This document shows, one piece after another, positions 53,018-62,323 of a DNA stretch of 64,000 nt. The position numbers and the translations under genes were made by a program. The stretch comes from Bacteroidales bacterium (GTDB lineage: Bacteria; Bacteroidota; Bacteroidia; Bacteroidales; UBA932): the NCBI GenBank assembly GCA_017477335.1, contig JAFUVY010000013.1:1-64000 (forward strand), in the 5' to 3' direction. Below the pieces are notes generated by a model. That model ran no database searches. It was not told the DNA's origin and saw only the letters and a list, made by a program, of their open reading frames with translations. Every line of letters starts with the position of its first letter. Position 1 is the first letter of the stretch.

Positions 53018-56000
53018 ATGAACTTCGTACATCTTCACGTCCACACCCAGTACTCCATCCTGGACGGACAGTCTTCCATAGAAAACCTCTTCAACCGGGC
53101 CGACGAACTGGGCATGCCGGCTCTTGCCATCACGGACCACGGCAACATGTTCGGCGTAAAGGAATTTTTCAAGTACGCCGCCAAGCATCCTTCCGTGAAA
53201 CCCATCATAGGATGTGAGGTTTACGTGTCCAAGGGGGACCACCGCATAAAGGAAAAGGGCTACTATCACCTTATCCTCCTGGCAAAGAACTATACCGGAT
53301 ACCTGAACCTGGTAAAGATAGTGTCCGAAGGCCACGTGAACGGAATGTATTACAGACCCCGCGTAAGCCACGAGGTAATAGAAAAGTACCACGAGGGGCT
53401 CATCTGCTCCAGCGCCTGCATTGCCGGAGAGATTCCCCGCGCCATCCTTGCCGGGGACAGGGAAGCCCTGGACAAGGCCATAAAGTGGCACCAGAGGGTT
53501 TTCGGAGAGGATTACTACCTGGAGGTGATGAAGCACAAATCGGAGGTGGACGACCCCGACGGCAAGATGGCCTCCCTTTACGAGGAACAGTGCCGCTACT
53601 GCGAGGAGATTTTCCGCATTGCCCCGGAATATGGACTCAAGGTCATAGCCACCAACGACGCCCACTTTGTCCGCAAGGAAGACGGTCCCGTCCATGACCG
53701 CCTCATCTGCCTTACCACCAACTCCTATGTGGACGATCCCGACCGCCTCCGCTACACCCAGCAGGAGTACATCAAGACGGAAGAGGAGATGCTGGCCCTG
53801 TTCCCGGACCATCCGGAAGCCATCTCCAACACCCTGGAGGTGGCCGGAAAGATAGAATCCTACAGCATAGACAAGGATCCGGTCCTTCCGGTCTTCGAGA
53901 TAGACCCCTCCTTCATGGAAAACATCGGCGCCTATCTGGAAAAATACAAGGACATAATTGACGCAGGCAGGTGCGACAAGCACGGCACCTACCGCGGAGA
54001 CGGCTTCTGCAATTCCGTGGCCTATCTCTGCCACCTTACATACAAGGGAGCCACGGAACGTTACGGAGATCCTCTTACGGAGGAGCAGGCCTCCCGCATA
54101 GAGTTCGAGCTCAAGACCATCTGCCGCATGGGCTTCCCGGACTACTTCCTCATAGTCCAGGACTATATAGCGGCATCCCGCGCCATGGGAAGCATGGTGG
54201 GCCCGGGACGTGGCAGCGCGGCAGGTTCGGTAGTGGCCTACTGCCTCCGAATCACCAACCTGGACCCCATCAGATACCAGCTCCTGTTTGAGCGTTTCCT
54301 CAATCCGGACCGTATCTCCATGCCGGATATAGACGTGGACTTCGAAGACCTGTCCAAGGCCCACAGCTATGTGGAGCAGAAGTACGGAGTCTCCCACGTG
54401 TCCAGGGTCATCACCTTCGGCACCATGGCGGCAAAGAGCGCCATCAAGGACGTGGCCCGCATAAGCCGCCTGTCCATTGAGGAGAGCAACCGCCTGTCCA
54501 ACATGATTCCCGCCCGCCTCAGTGAGAAAATTGAAAAAGAATATCCTTTCAACCCCAAGCTGGACGAGCTCAAACCGGGCTTCAAGACCGTGGAAAAGGA
54601 CGGGAAGCTATTCCAGAAGGGCATGGAAGAGGTGGATGTAAAGATAAACCTCAAAAACTGCTACCGCCTGGTACCGGAGTTCATAGAGGAACTCAAGAAC
54701 GGGTCGGATCTCAACAAAGAAGTCCTCAAATATGCCCTGGCCCTGGAAGGGACCGTGCGCCAGGTGGGCATGCACGCCTGTGCCACCATCATCGGCAGGG
54801 GGGACCTTACTGACTATCTGCCCATAACCCTGTCCAAGGACAAGGACACAGGCGAGGACGTGCGCACTTCCCAGTACGACGGCCATTATATAGAGGATGT
54901 GGGCATGCTCAAGATGGACTTCCTGGGCCTCATCACCCTTTCCATCATCCACAACTGCCTCAACCTCATAAAGGAGAATCACGGGGAAGACATTGACATA
55001 GAGGCCATCCCCATTGACGACAAGCCCACCTACGAGCTCTACGGCCGCGGAGACACCGTGTCCGTGTTCCAGTTTGAATCGGCCGGAATGCGCCAGTATC
55101 TCCAGCAGCTGAAGCCGGAGCGTTTTGAGGACCTCATAGCTATGAACGCCCTCTACAGGCCGGGCCCCATGGACTACATCCCGGATTTCATTGCCAGGAA
55201 GCTGGGCACCCAGAAGATAGAATACGACCTTCCGGAGATGGAGGAATTCCTGAAAGACACTTACGGTGTTACCGTGTACCAGGAGCAGGTGATGCTTCTG
55301 TCCCAGAGACTTGCCGGCTTCACCAAAGGCGAGGCGGACAAACTGCGCAAGGCCATGGGAAAGAAGCAGATAGACATCCTGAACTCCCTCAGGGACAAGT
55401 TCATGGGAGGCGGCATGGCCAACGGACATCCGGAAAAGGTCCTGGACAAGATATGGAAAGACTGGGAGAAGTTTGCCCAGTACGCCTTTAACAAGTCTCA
55501 CGCAACCTGCTATGCCTGGGTAAGTTACCAGACAGGCTGGCTCAAGTGCCACTACCCTTCGGAGTTCTTTGCCTCCTGCCTGGACTGCGCCAAGTCAATG
55601 GACGAAATAGTGAAGATAATGGACGACTGCCGGGCCCACGGCGTAAACCTGCTGAGCCCGGACGTCAACGAGAGTTCCTCCAAATTCTCCGTTAACAAAA
55701 ACGGCGACGTCCGCTTTGCCCTGAGCTCCATAAAAGGCTTCGGCGCCAACGTGGTGGATGCAATCGTAAGGGAGAGGGAAGAAAACGGCCTTTTCACGGA
55801 CGTGTTTGACTTTGTGGAGCGTCTGGGCGGCGTCCTGAACCGCAGGAGCATGGAATCCCTGGTAAATTCCGGGGCCCTGGACAGCTTTGGCCATAAGCGT
55901 TCCATGTATTTCCAGCCCGGCAAGGGAGGAGAATTCTTCCTGGACCTTCTGTGCCGATACGCAGAGCTCTACAGCCGTGACGCGGCGTCCGGAGGTGCTT

Positions 56001-56764
56001 CCCTGTTCGGAGACATGGAGGAGATGAAACCGGAACGCCCCGCCCTTCCCGAGTTCCAGGGAGACCCGGACATCATGGACGTCCTCCAGAAAGAGAAGGA
56101 ACTGGTGGGCATGTACCTGAGTTCCCACCCGCTGGACCGCTATCGCTTTGAGATGCAGAACCTTGTAACCTGCACCATGGCGGACCTCCCCGGGGTTGTG
56201 GCCGAATGTCAGGAGACCCAGGCTTCCCGCAAACTTTCCATAGCCGGTATCGTCACGGACTGCAAGCAGCTCACCCAGAAAAACGGCAAGCCATACTCCA
56301 GGACCGTGATAGAGGACTACACAGGTTCCTACGAACTTTCCCTTTTCGGCAAGGACCACGAACAGTTCATGTCCTACATGACCCCTCACGCCACGCTGTA
56401 CATAGACGGCGAGGTTACGGAGAAATTCTTTGTCCGCCAGGAAGACCGGGCCCAGGGCAAACGGGCCGATTTTACCTTCAAACCGCGCAGGATCATGCTT
56501 CTTGGCAACGTTGCGGAGGAACTTCTCACCGGATTCAGCCTGGATATAGACACAAGCATCCTCTCCCCGGAGTTCCGCAGCCGTTTTGTGAGCATAATCA
56601 AGTCCAACAAGGGTTCCGTTCCGCTGAACATCTTTGTGTTCGACCCCCAGACCCGCTACCGCATCCAGTTCTATTCAAAGAAATTCAAGGTAAACGTAAC
56701 CACTGAATTTATTCAGGAACTCAGGTCAATCGGCATAGAGAGAATAGAAGTAAACCGGAAATAA
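53018..56764 (+). CDS. dnaE: DNA polymerase III alpha subunit
   Basis: 1248 residues. The PHP domain starts F-V-H-L-H-V-H-T-Q-Y-S. The polymerase core includes G-P-G-R-G-S-A-A-G-S near 400 and the catalytic P-D-I-D-V-D-F near 435, with the third Asp expected farther on. M-D-F-L-G-L and N-K-S-H-A-T-C-Y-A-W-V-S-Y-Q mark the fingers. An OB fold lies near 1070-1170 (S-I-A-G-I-V-T-D). It is the replicative polymerase. It is followed by secDF with a separate promoter; no thioredoxin gene follows. Confidence 0.97.
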   Translation: MNFVHLHVHTQYSILDGQSSIENLFNRADELGMPALAITDHGNMFGVKEFFKYAAKHPSVKPIIGCEVYVSKGDHRIKEKGYYHLILLAKNYTGYLNLVKIVSEGHVNGMYYRPRVSHEVIEKYHEGLICSSACIAGEIPRAILAGDREALDKAIKWHQRVFGEDYYLEVMKHKSEVDDPDGKMASLYEEQCRYCEEIFRIAPEYGLKVIATNDAHFVRKEDGPVHDRLICLTTNSYVDDPDRLRYTQQEYIKTEEEMLALFPDHPEAISNTLEVAGKIESYSIDKDPVLPVFEIDPSFMENIGAYLEKYKDIIDAGRCDKHGTYRGDGFCNSVAYLCHLTYKGATERYGDPLTEEQASRIEFELKTICRMGFPDYFLIVQDYIAASRAMGSMVGPGRGSAAGSVVAYCLRITNLDPIRYQLLFERFLNPDRISMPDIDVDFEDLSKAHSYVEQKYGVSHVSRVITFGTMAAKSAIKDVARISRLSIEESNRLSNMIPARLSEKIEKEYPFNPKLDELKPGFKTVEKDGKLFQKGMEEVDVKINLKNCYRLVPEFIEELKNGSDLNKEVLKYALALEGTVRQVGMHACATIIGRGDLTDYLPITLSKDKDTGEDVRTSQYDGHYIEDVGMLKMDFLGLITLSIIHNCLNLIKENHGEDIDIEAIPIDDKPTYELYGRGDTVSVFQFESAGMRQYLQQLKPERFEDLIAMNALYRPGPMDYIPDFIARKLGTQKIEYDLPEMEEFLKDTYGVTVYQEQVMLLSQRLAGFTKGEADKLRKAMGKKQIDILNSLRDKFMGGGMANGHPEKVLDKIWKDWEKFAQYAFNKSHATCYAWVSYQTGWLKCHYPSEFFASCLDCAKSMDEIVKIMDDCRAHGVNLLSPDVNESSSKFSVNKNGDVRFALSSIKGFGANVVDAIVREREENGLFTDVFDFVERLGGVLNRRSMESLVNSGALDSFGHKRSMYFQPGKGGEFFLDLLCRYAELYSRDAASGGASLFGDMEEMKPERPALPEFQGDPDIMDVLQKEKELVGMYLSSHPLDRYRFEMQNLVTCTMADLPGVVAECQETQASRKLSIAGIVTDCKQLTQKNGKPYSRTVIEDYTGSYELSLFGKDHEQFMSYMTPHATLYIDGEVTEKFFVRQEDRAQGKRADFTFKPRRIMLLGNVAEELLTGFSLDIDTSILSPEFRSRFVSIIKSNKGSVPLNIFVFDPQTRYRIQFYSKKFKVNVTTEFIQELRSIGIERIEVNRK

Positions 56765-56795
56765 TTGGCTGATTACGAATTTTTTTCTAAATTTG
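56765..56795 (+). promoter_or_regulatory. Promoter of secDF
   Basis: TTG at 56765-56767, exactly 20 bases, then TAAATTTG at 56788-56795. It begins immediately after the dnaE stop and gives a 77-base AT-rich leader before the ATG at 56873. Confidence 0.7.
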
Positions 56796-56872
56796 CACCC
56801 TATTTTGCCCCGTTGCATAATGGCATCGGGGGAAAAAGCATGAAATAATAATAATTTAAACAATAAAAAAAC

Positions 56873-59809
56873 ATGCAAAGTAAAGGTTGGATTCGTTGTG
56901 TTGCGATTCTCCTTGCCCTGGCCAGCATCTGGCAGCTTTCCTTCACTGTGATCACCCGCATCCAGGAAAACAAGGCTGCAAAGTACGCCCAGGCCGCCGC
57001 AGAGGAGTACCTTCTGGCAAACAACGTAAACGCCGATGTAGCACAGTTCGTGCGTGACTCGGTGGAAAACATCAGAAACAGGGCTTACATTGACTCCGTA
57101 AGCTCGGAAAAAGTATTCCTCGGTTACACTTACAAGAGTGTCAAGGAAAAGGAAATCAACCTTGGTCTGGACCTCAAGGGCGGTATGAACGTCATGCTCC
57201 AGGTTCAGCTCGAGGACCTTGTAAGGGCTCTTTCCGGAAACAGCACAGACCCTGACTTCGTCGCCGCAATGGCAGAGGCCAGGAAGAACAACGTGAACTC
57301 CAGCGCAGACTTCATCGGCCTGTTCCGCGAAGCCTGGGAAAAGCAGGCTCCCGGCCGCCGTCTGGCAGAGGTGTTCGCCACCTACGAGCTCCGTGACAAG
57401 ATTTCCAACGACGCCACCAACGACAAGGTCGTGGAGGTTATCCGCGCAGAGGCAAAGAGCGCAGTTGACAATTCCTTCAACGTCCTGCGTAACCGTATTG
57501 ACCGCTTCGGCGTCACCCAGCCCAACATCCAGCAGGTCGGCAACTCCGGTAAGATCCTCATCGAACTTCCCGGCGTAAAGGACCCCGAACGTGTGCGCAA
57601 GCTCCTCCAGGGCACCGCTTCACTGGAGTTCTGGCCCACTTTCCAGGCAAACGAGATTGACATCTACGCTATCGACAACCGTGTACGCGAGGTCCTTGCA
57701 AACCTTGGCGACACCACTTCCGTCGCTTTCACCGATGTCTTCCAGCCCCTCGGCTGGAACAACGCCTGCCTCGGCGTAGCCCAGGGCGTTGACACCGTTA
57801 CCGTAAACCGCTACCTGGCCATGGCGGAGGACGTCCTCCCCGCAGGATTCCGCGGCATGTGGTCCGTCAAGCCTTCCCAGTACGTAACCGGTGCAAACCT
57901 TTACGAACTCATTGCCATCAAGGTCACTTCCCGTGACGGCAAGGCTCCCCTTGACGGCGGCGTCGTCACAGACGCACGCGTCAACTTCAACGGTGCCCAG
58001 AACGGCGGCAACGGAGCTCCTTCCGTTTCCATGACCATGAACGCAGAGGGTGCCTCCAAGTGGGCCCGCCTCACCAAGGACAACATCGGCAAACAGGTTG
58101 CCATCGTCCTTGACGGCCTGGTGTATTCCTATCCTACCGTGAACACGGAGATTACCGGCGGTTCTTCCGAGATTACCGGTAACTTCGATGTCCAGGAGGC
58201 CGAAGACCTTGCAAACGTGCTCAAGTCCGGTAAGCTTCCCGCACCTGCCACCATCATCCAGGAGCAGGTTGTAGGTCCTACCCTGGGCAGCGCATCCATC
58301 AAAGCGGGTCTCATCTCCTTCCTCATCGCTTTCTGCCTTGTTCTCATCTACATGGCATTCTTCTATCAGGGTGCAGGTCTCATCGCGGACATCGCCCTCC
58401 TTTGCAACGTTCTCCTCCTGTTCGGTGTGCTCGTGAGCTTCGGCGCCGTCCTCACCCTGCCCGGTATCGCCGGTCTGGTCCTGACCCTGGGTATGGCAGT
58501 TGACGCCAACGTTATCATCTACGAGCGTATCAAGGAAGAACTGGCAGCCGGCAAGGGCTTCTCCCTGGCAGTGGCCGACGGTTACAAGAACGCTTACTCC
58601 GCAATTATCGACGGTCAGGTGACCACCCTCATCACCGGTATCATCCTTGCCATCTTCGGCTCCGGTCCGGTCCAGGGCTTTGCTACCACCCTCATCATCG
58701 GTATCATCACCTCCGTCCTCACCTCCATCTTCATCACCAGGCTCATCTTTGACGACCGCATCCAGGCCGGCAAGACCGTCTCCCTTTCCAACAACGCCAC
58801 CAAGAACTTCCTCAAGAACACCAAGGCAGATTTCATCGGCGCAAAGAAGTGGTCTTACATCATCTCCGGATGCCTTATCGTCATCTCCATCGCCTCCATC
58901 GCTTTCAAGGGCTTCAGCTACGGTGTAGATTTCACCGGCGGCCGTACCTATGTGGTCCGCTTTGACAAGGCCGTCACCGCAGAAAACGTCCGCGAGGCTG
59001 TTGAGAACACCTTCCAGCTTGCCGCAGAGGAGCAGGGTATTTCCCAGTACTCCGTAGAGGTAAAGCAGTTTGGTGGCGACGCCCAGATGAAGATTACCAC
59101 CCAGTACAAGAACGACAACGAGAGCACTACCGTTGACGCCGAGGTTGAATCCCTGCTGTTCGACGCCCTCAAGGGCTTCTACGACGAGGGTATCACCCTT
59201 ACGGACTTCACCTCCACACTGGAGAACCCCAACGGTATCATCTCCTCCGACAAGGTTGGTCCTACCATCGCCCGCGACATCACCCGCAGCGCCGTAATCG
59301 CTGTTATCCTGGCCCTGATTGCCATCTTCATCTACATCGCATTCCGCTTCAGCGGCTGGACCTGGGGTCTTGGCGGCGTGGTTTCACTGGCTCACACTGC
59401 AATCATCGTCATCGGCTTCTTCTCCCTGTTCAACGGCATTCTTCCGTTCAACCTGGATGTTGACCAGACCTTCATCGCAGCTATCCTGACCATCATCGGT
59501 TACGCCATCAACGACAACGTGGTTATCTTTGACCGTATCCGTGAGCAGCGCGGCCTGCATCCCAAGGATGACTTCCGCACCACCGTGAACACGGCTCTCA
59601 ACGCAACCCTCACCCGTACCGTGAACACTTCCGTGTCCACCCTCCTCCCGATGCTTGCCATTGCAATCTTCGGCGGTGAGAGCATCCGCGGTCTTGCCGT
59701 GGCCCTGTGCCTGGGTGTTATCATCGGCACCTACGCTTCCATCATGATAGGTACTCCCATCATGTTTGACGCCACCATGGCAGCTGCCAGGAAAAAGGCC
59801 GGAAAATAA
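56873..59809 (+). CDS. secDF: Fused protein-export membrane protein SecDF
   Basis: 978 residues. One N-terminal membrane helix (about 9-28) is followed by the periplasmic P1 domain with L-G-L-D-L-K-G-G-M-N and F-G-V-x-Q-P-N-I. The SecD membrane part carries G-M-A-V-D-A-N-V-I-I-Y-E-R, then the SecF half has G-V-D-F-T-G-G, A-I-N-D-N-V-V-I-F-D-R-I-R and a final six-helix bundle. It uses the proton gradient to pull preproteins out of SecYEG. The fusion is standard in Bacteroidetes. It has its own promoter and a clear terminator. Codon use is noticeably more biased (GTC/CTC/ATC) than in its neighbours, as in highly expressed genes. Confidence 0.97.
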   Translation: MQSKGWIRCVAILLALASIWQLSFTVITRIQENKAAKYAQAAAEEYLLANNVNADVAQFVRDSVENIRNRAYIDSVSSEKVFLGYTYKSVKEKEINLGLDLKGGMNVMLQVQLEDLVRALSGNSTDPDFVAAMAEARKNNVNSSADFIGLFREAWEKQAPGRRLAEVFATYELRDKISNDATNDKVVEVIRAEAKSAVDNSFNVLRNRIDRFGVTQPNIQQVGNSGKILIELPGVKDPERVRKLLQGTASLEFWPTFQANEIDIYAIDNRVREVLANLGDTTSVAFTDVFQPLGWNNACLGVAQGVDTVTVNRYLAMAEDVLPAGFRGMWSVKPSQYVTGANLYELIAIKVTSRDGKAPLDGGVVTDARVNFNGAQNGGNGAPSVSMTMNAEGASKWARLTKDNIGKQVAIVLDGLVYSYPTVNTEITGGSSEITGNFDVQEAEDLANVLKSGKLPAPATIIQEQVVGPTLGSASIKAGLISFLIAFCLVLIYMAFFYQGAGLIADIALLCNVLLLFGVLVSFGAVLTLPGIAGLVLTLGMAVDANVIIYERIKEELAAGKGFSLAVADGYKNAYSAIIDGQVTTLITGIILAIFGSGPVQGFATTLIIGIITSVLTSIFITRLIFDDRIQAGKTVSLSNNATKNFLKNTKADFIGAKKWSYIISGCLIVISIASIAFKGFSYGVDFTGGRTYVVRFDKAVTAENVREAVENTFQLAAEEQGISQYSVEVKQFGGDAQMKITTQYKNDNESTTVDAEVESLLFDALKGFYDEGITLTDFTSTLENPNGIISSDKVGPTIARDITRSAVIAVILALIAIFIYIAFRFSGWTWGLGGVVSLAHTAIIVIGFFSLFNGILPFNLDVDQTFIAAILTIIGYAINDNVVIFDRIREQRGLHPKDDFRTTVNTALNATLTRTVNTSVSTLLPMLAIAIFGGESIRGLAVALCLGVIIGTYASIMIGTPIMFDATMAAARKKAGK

Positions 59810-59834
59810 TTGAAATACCTTCTTCCCCTAAAAG

Positions 59835-59880
59835 GAGGGTGACCAAAAGTCAGTTTTGACTTAGGTCACTCTCTTTTTTT
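59835..59880 (+). terminator. Rho-independent terminator after secDF
   Basis: GAGGGTGACC at 59835 and AGTCA pair with TGACT and GGTCACTCTC, followed by seven T. The stem is imperfect in the middle but long, and it lies 25 bases after the secDF stop. Confidence 0.85.
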
Positions 59881-59906
59881 GTAGTGAGGTGTGTGGGGTG
59901 CCGGAG

Positions 59907-60084
59907 GGAGGAAGGGAGGTGACTAAAAAGTAGATTCTTCGGCAGGTGAACCTGCCTCAGAATGACATGAGACTGTCATGAGACTGTCATTCTGAACGAA
60001 CTGTCATTCTGAACGAAGTGTCATTCTGAACGAAGTGTCATTCTGAACGAAGTGAAGAATCTTTTTAGTCACCTCCCTTCCTCC
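59907..60084. repeat. Long inverted-repeat element with internal 17-base tandem repeats
   Basis: The outer arms are 24 identical bases (59907-59930 and the complement at 60061-60084) plus an inner 8-base pair GATTCTTC/GAAGAATC. Inside are a GGCAGGT-GA-ACCTGCC hairpin (59941-59956), an inverted AGAATGACA (59959-59967) and four tandem copies of TGTCATTCTGAACGAAG (59985-60052; first copy ends in C). The layout is that of a noncoding mobile repeat (MITE- or REP-like). No ORF is present. Confidence 0.85.
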
Positions 60085-60097
60085 TCACAACTTCAAG

Positions 60098-60190
60098 GGT
60101 GCTACTAACGTCCCAATCACTGGGACGATAGTAGCGATAATGGGGGTAAAATGACACTGACGGTCCATTAAGTGGGACGTTAGTAGCACC
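60098..60190. repeat. 93-base element bounded by 18-base inverted repeats
   Basis: GGTGCTACTAACGTCCCA (60098-60115) is the exact complement of 60173-60190. A third partial copy at 60121-60135 can also pair with the left arm (one mismatch) around a five-base loop, so two exclusive hairpins are possible. It lies 16 bases beyond the end of the regulator gene. Confidence 0.8.
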
Positions 60191-60206
60191 TGGGCAGTGA
60201 TAGAAA

Positions 60207-61760
60207 CTACCCCAGTTCCCGCACGCGCTGCTCGAACTCCTCCTTGGGGCACAGGGCCTGGTTGCGCATCTTGGCCCTGTAGGTATAGACGGTGGACAGC
60301 GAGCATTTGAGGAAGGAGGCGATGTGCGGACTCTCGTCAATCCCCAGCCGGATGGAGGCCAGAATCCTGATTTCCGTGGGGAGAGCGTCGCCCGGTAGGC
60401 ATACAAAACGGGCGTGGGGCCGCAGCAGGGCGTTCACTCCGTCCACAAAGCCCGGGAAAATGCCCAGGAAGGTCTGGTCAAAGATACGGTAGAATTCTTT
60501 ATAGTCGGCATAATTTGCGGCGTTCCGCAGTTCCTTCAGGAGGGCGTCCGACCCCTGGTTGCGGGCAATCTGCCGCAATTTGTGCCGATATGCTTCAATC
60601 TTGTCCAGGTACTGTACGCTCAGGTCCATGTAGCGGAACACGTAGTTGTCCTTGATTTTATTGGCATTGGACAGGGCGGCGTTCACCTCCTCCAGCGCAG
60701 CGTTCGCCCTGCTCAGTTTGATGGCCTGGTTGTGCCGTATCACCAGCAGCCAGAGAATGAAGAAGGCAAACACGCCCAGAACTATGATGGCAATGGCCAG
60801 CGTGGCCTGTTTCTGGCGCTCGGCCCGCAAGGCTGCTTCTATAATGAAGTTCTGCACGCCCGAGGAACGGATGACCTGGCCTTGGAAGTCGCCGGCGTAC
60901 ACATTCTCCAGGTGAAGGGTGATATATCGGCCTGCCCGCTTGTAGTCTCTATCTTTATAGAGCACCAGGGCCAGTTCGTAGAGCGACAGGAAGTCACGGT
61001 TCGGGGCTTTGAAGTCATAGATGGCGCTTTTGGCCAGCCAGGTTTTTTTGCTGTCGATATCCCCCGTCATGCCGTACAGCATGGCCATGTTGTAGGCGAT
61101 GGAGGTGAGCCTGTGATAGTCTGTCGGAGGTGCGTCGGAATAGCAGGCCTGGAAAATGCGGAGGGCGCTTTGCGTGTCCCCCTTGTCCCGCAGGCTCTGA
61201 GCCAGCAGCTTGCGCCCCTCATAGGAAACGGTGTCCTGCGTTATGTAGGCATGCCGATACGCGTTCAGGCTGTCCGTGTAATTGCGGTCTTTCTGGAGCG
61301 GATGCGAGAAGCGGGACAGGTTGGTGAAAATCTTGATGCCGGTGGCCAGGTAGTCCAGCGAGCATCCGGCGGCCTGCACCTCCCGGGTGTCCAGCGACTG
61401 GAAAAGGGTCAGGGCGCTTTCTTCGTAATGGGCCGTTCCCAGCAGGTAACACTTGTCGATGGCTGTCTGCAGGGCTTGTTCCCGATTGACGGCACGCTTT
61501 TCCATGAGCGTGATGTAGCGCCAGGCGGAGTCTGCGCTGAAATGAAGGTATTCCTCATAGAGGGCCAGGGCGCTCTCCCAGCTGCCGGAGGCCAGCCGGG
61601 CTCTCAGCGAGTCGTTCCGATGTTCAAACGCCTGTTGGTATTGATCCTGGCGTTCAATGACGTCATCCAGCTCATTCAAGGCCGACTGAAACGTGGAACG
61701 GGTATGACATGCCGTGAGAAGGAGGCAGAGGGAGAGTAGGATGATAGGGTATTGTTTCAT
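60207..61760 (-). CDS. Membrane-anchored TPR regulator with C-terminal HTH (DUF6377-like)
   Basis: 517 residues from the ATG at 61760. A lipoprotein-like signal (L-S-L-C-L-L-L-T-A-C-H) precedes helical repeats over about 30-310. A single membrane helix (L-A-I-A-I-I-V-L-G-V-F-A-F-F-I-L-W-L-L-V) follows near 325-345, then a coiled coil and a C-terminal helix-turn-helix like that of LuxR proteins (T-E-I-R-I-L-A-S-I-R-L-G, A-S-F-L-K-C-S-L-S-T-V-Y-T-Y). It resembles Bacteroidales DUF6377-type regulators. The TPR part would sense outside and the HTH act inside. It is divergent from the two small genes and the fimbrillin-like gene, which are its likely targets. Confidence 0.8.
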   Translation of the reverse strand: MKQYPIILLSLCLLLTACHTRSTFQSALNELDDVIERQDQYQQAFEHRNDSLRARLASGSWESALALYEEYLHFSADSAWRYITLMEKRAVNREQALQTAIDKCYLLGTAHYEESALTLFQSLDTREVQAAGCSLDYLATGIKIFTNLSRFSHPLQKDRNYTDSLNAYRHAYITQDTVSYEGRKLLAQSLRDKGDTQSALRIFQACYSDAPPTDYHRLTSIAYNMAMLYGMTGDIDSKKTWLAKSAIYDFKAPNRDFLSLYELALVLYKDRDYKRAGRYITLHLENVYAGDFQGQVIRSSGVQNFIIEAALRAERQKQATLAIAIIVLGVFAFFILWLLVIRHNQAIKLSRANAALEEVNAALSNANKIKDNYVFRYMDLSVQYLDKIEAYRHKLRQIARNQGSDALLKELRNAANYADYKEFYRIFDQTFLGIFPGFVDGVNALLRPHARFVCLPGDALPTEIRILASIRLGIDESPHIASFLKCSLSTVYTYRAKMRNQALCPKEEFEQRVRELG

Positions 61761-61980
61761 GGACATGTGGTGCAAAAGTCTTTTCCGAAGTTACGAAGAA
61801 AGGACAGGAAAACAAAAAAATATTTTAGAAAGTTATCCGCTAAAACTTATAAAACAACCTATAATTTTTCAGGGTTGGTAAAATGTGAAATCGGGCGTTG
61901 AGTGCGTTTGATTCCGTTTATTCTTTCTTGGGTAAAGGAAAAACGGTCCGATGACACTTATATTTTTTGGAAGAGGGGTG

Positions 61981-62009
61981 TTGAATCCGGTTTTTCTTTC
62001 CGAAATTTG
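61981..62009 (+). promoter_or_regulatory. Possible promoter of the small-peptide/fimbrillin-like operon
   Basis: TTG at 61981-61983 and GAAATTTG at 62002-62009 with 18 bases between. The second element has GA in place of TA, so this is a near-match. The rest of the 284-base divergent gap (61761-62044) is AT-rich with no ORF. Confidence 0.35.
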
Positions 62010-62044
62010 TTTCGACCACTAACGATTTAATAACGCACGATACC

Positions 62045-62176
62045 ATGTCTGTTAAGTTGAAAATGGGCTATGTCAGGCCGATTTCCCGGCCACTGGAACT
62101 TGTCACGGGACCATTTGCAGGAAGAACCGTATACATGGACACTTTAAAAAAGCCGACTTACTATGAAAACCAATGA
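62045..62176 (+). CDS. Small 43-residue peptide, first of two
   Basis: The frame has an ATG and a TGA and encodes 43 residues: basic at the start, then G-Y-V-R-P-I-S-R-P-L-E-L-V-T-G-P-F-A-G-R. Short Bacteroidales peptides with a P-x-x-x-P/E-L-x-x pattern are often found before fimbrillin-like or secreted proteins (memory, not searched). It overlaps the next micro-ORF by 14 bases, which supports both being translated together. The function is unknown. Confidence 0.5.
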   Translation: MSVKLKMGYVRPISRPLELVTGPFAGRTVYMDTLKKPTYYENQ

Positions 62177-62312
62177 AAAGGAATTGTATGAGGCTCCGCT
62201 GACCATGAGCCTCAAAATTGTTGTGGCGCAGATTATCTGCTCTTCTCTGAATGCGACCCTGGAGCTGGAGCTGGATGAGATGACGGAAGAAGAATACAAA
62301 TTTGAAATATAA
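62163..62312 (+). CDS. Small 49-residue acidic peptide, second of two
   Basis: 49 residues: K-E-L-Y-E-A-P-L-T-M-S-L-K-I-V-V-A-Q-I-I-C-S-S, then a very acidic tail rich in Glu and Leu. The Y-E-A-P start and the hydrophobic stretch ending in C-S-S recall the widespread Bacteroidales short peptides with Y-x-x-P-x-x-E and a hydrophobic end. It starts inside the previous micro-ORF and ends 11 bases before the fimbrillin-like gene. No function is known. Confidence 0.55.
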   Translation: MKTNEKELYEAPLTMSLKIVVAQIICSSLNATLELELDEMTEEEYKFEI

Positions 62313-62323
62313 AAATTCGCGAT

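Noticed and set aside
59985..60052. CRISPR-like array
   Set aside because: The four 17-base units are directly adjacent, with no spacers and no cas genes nearby.
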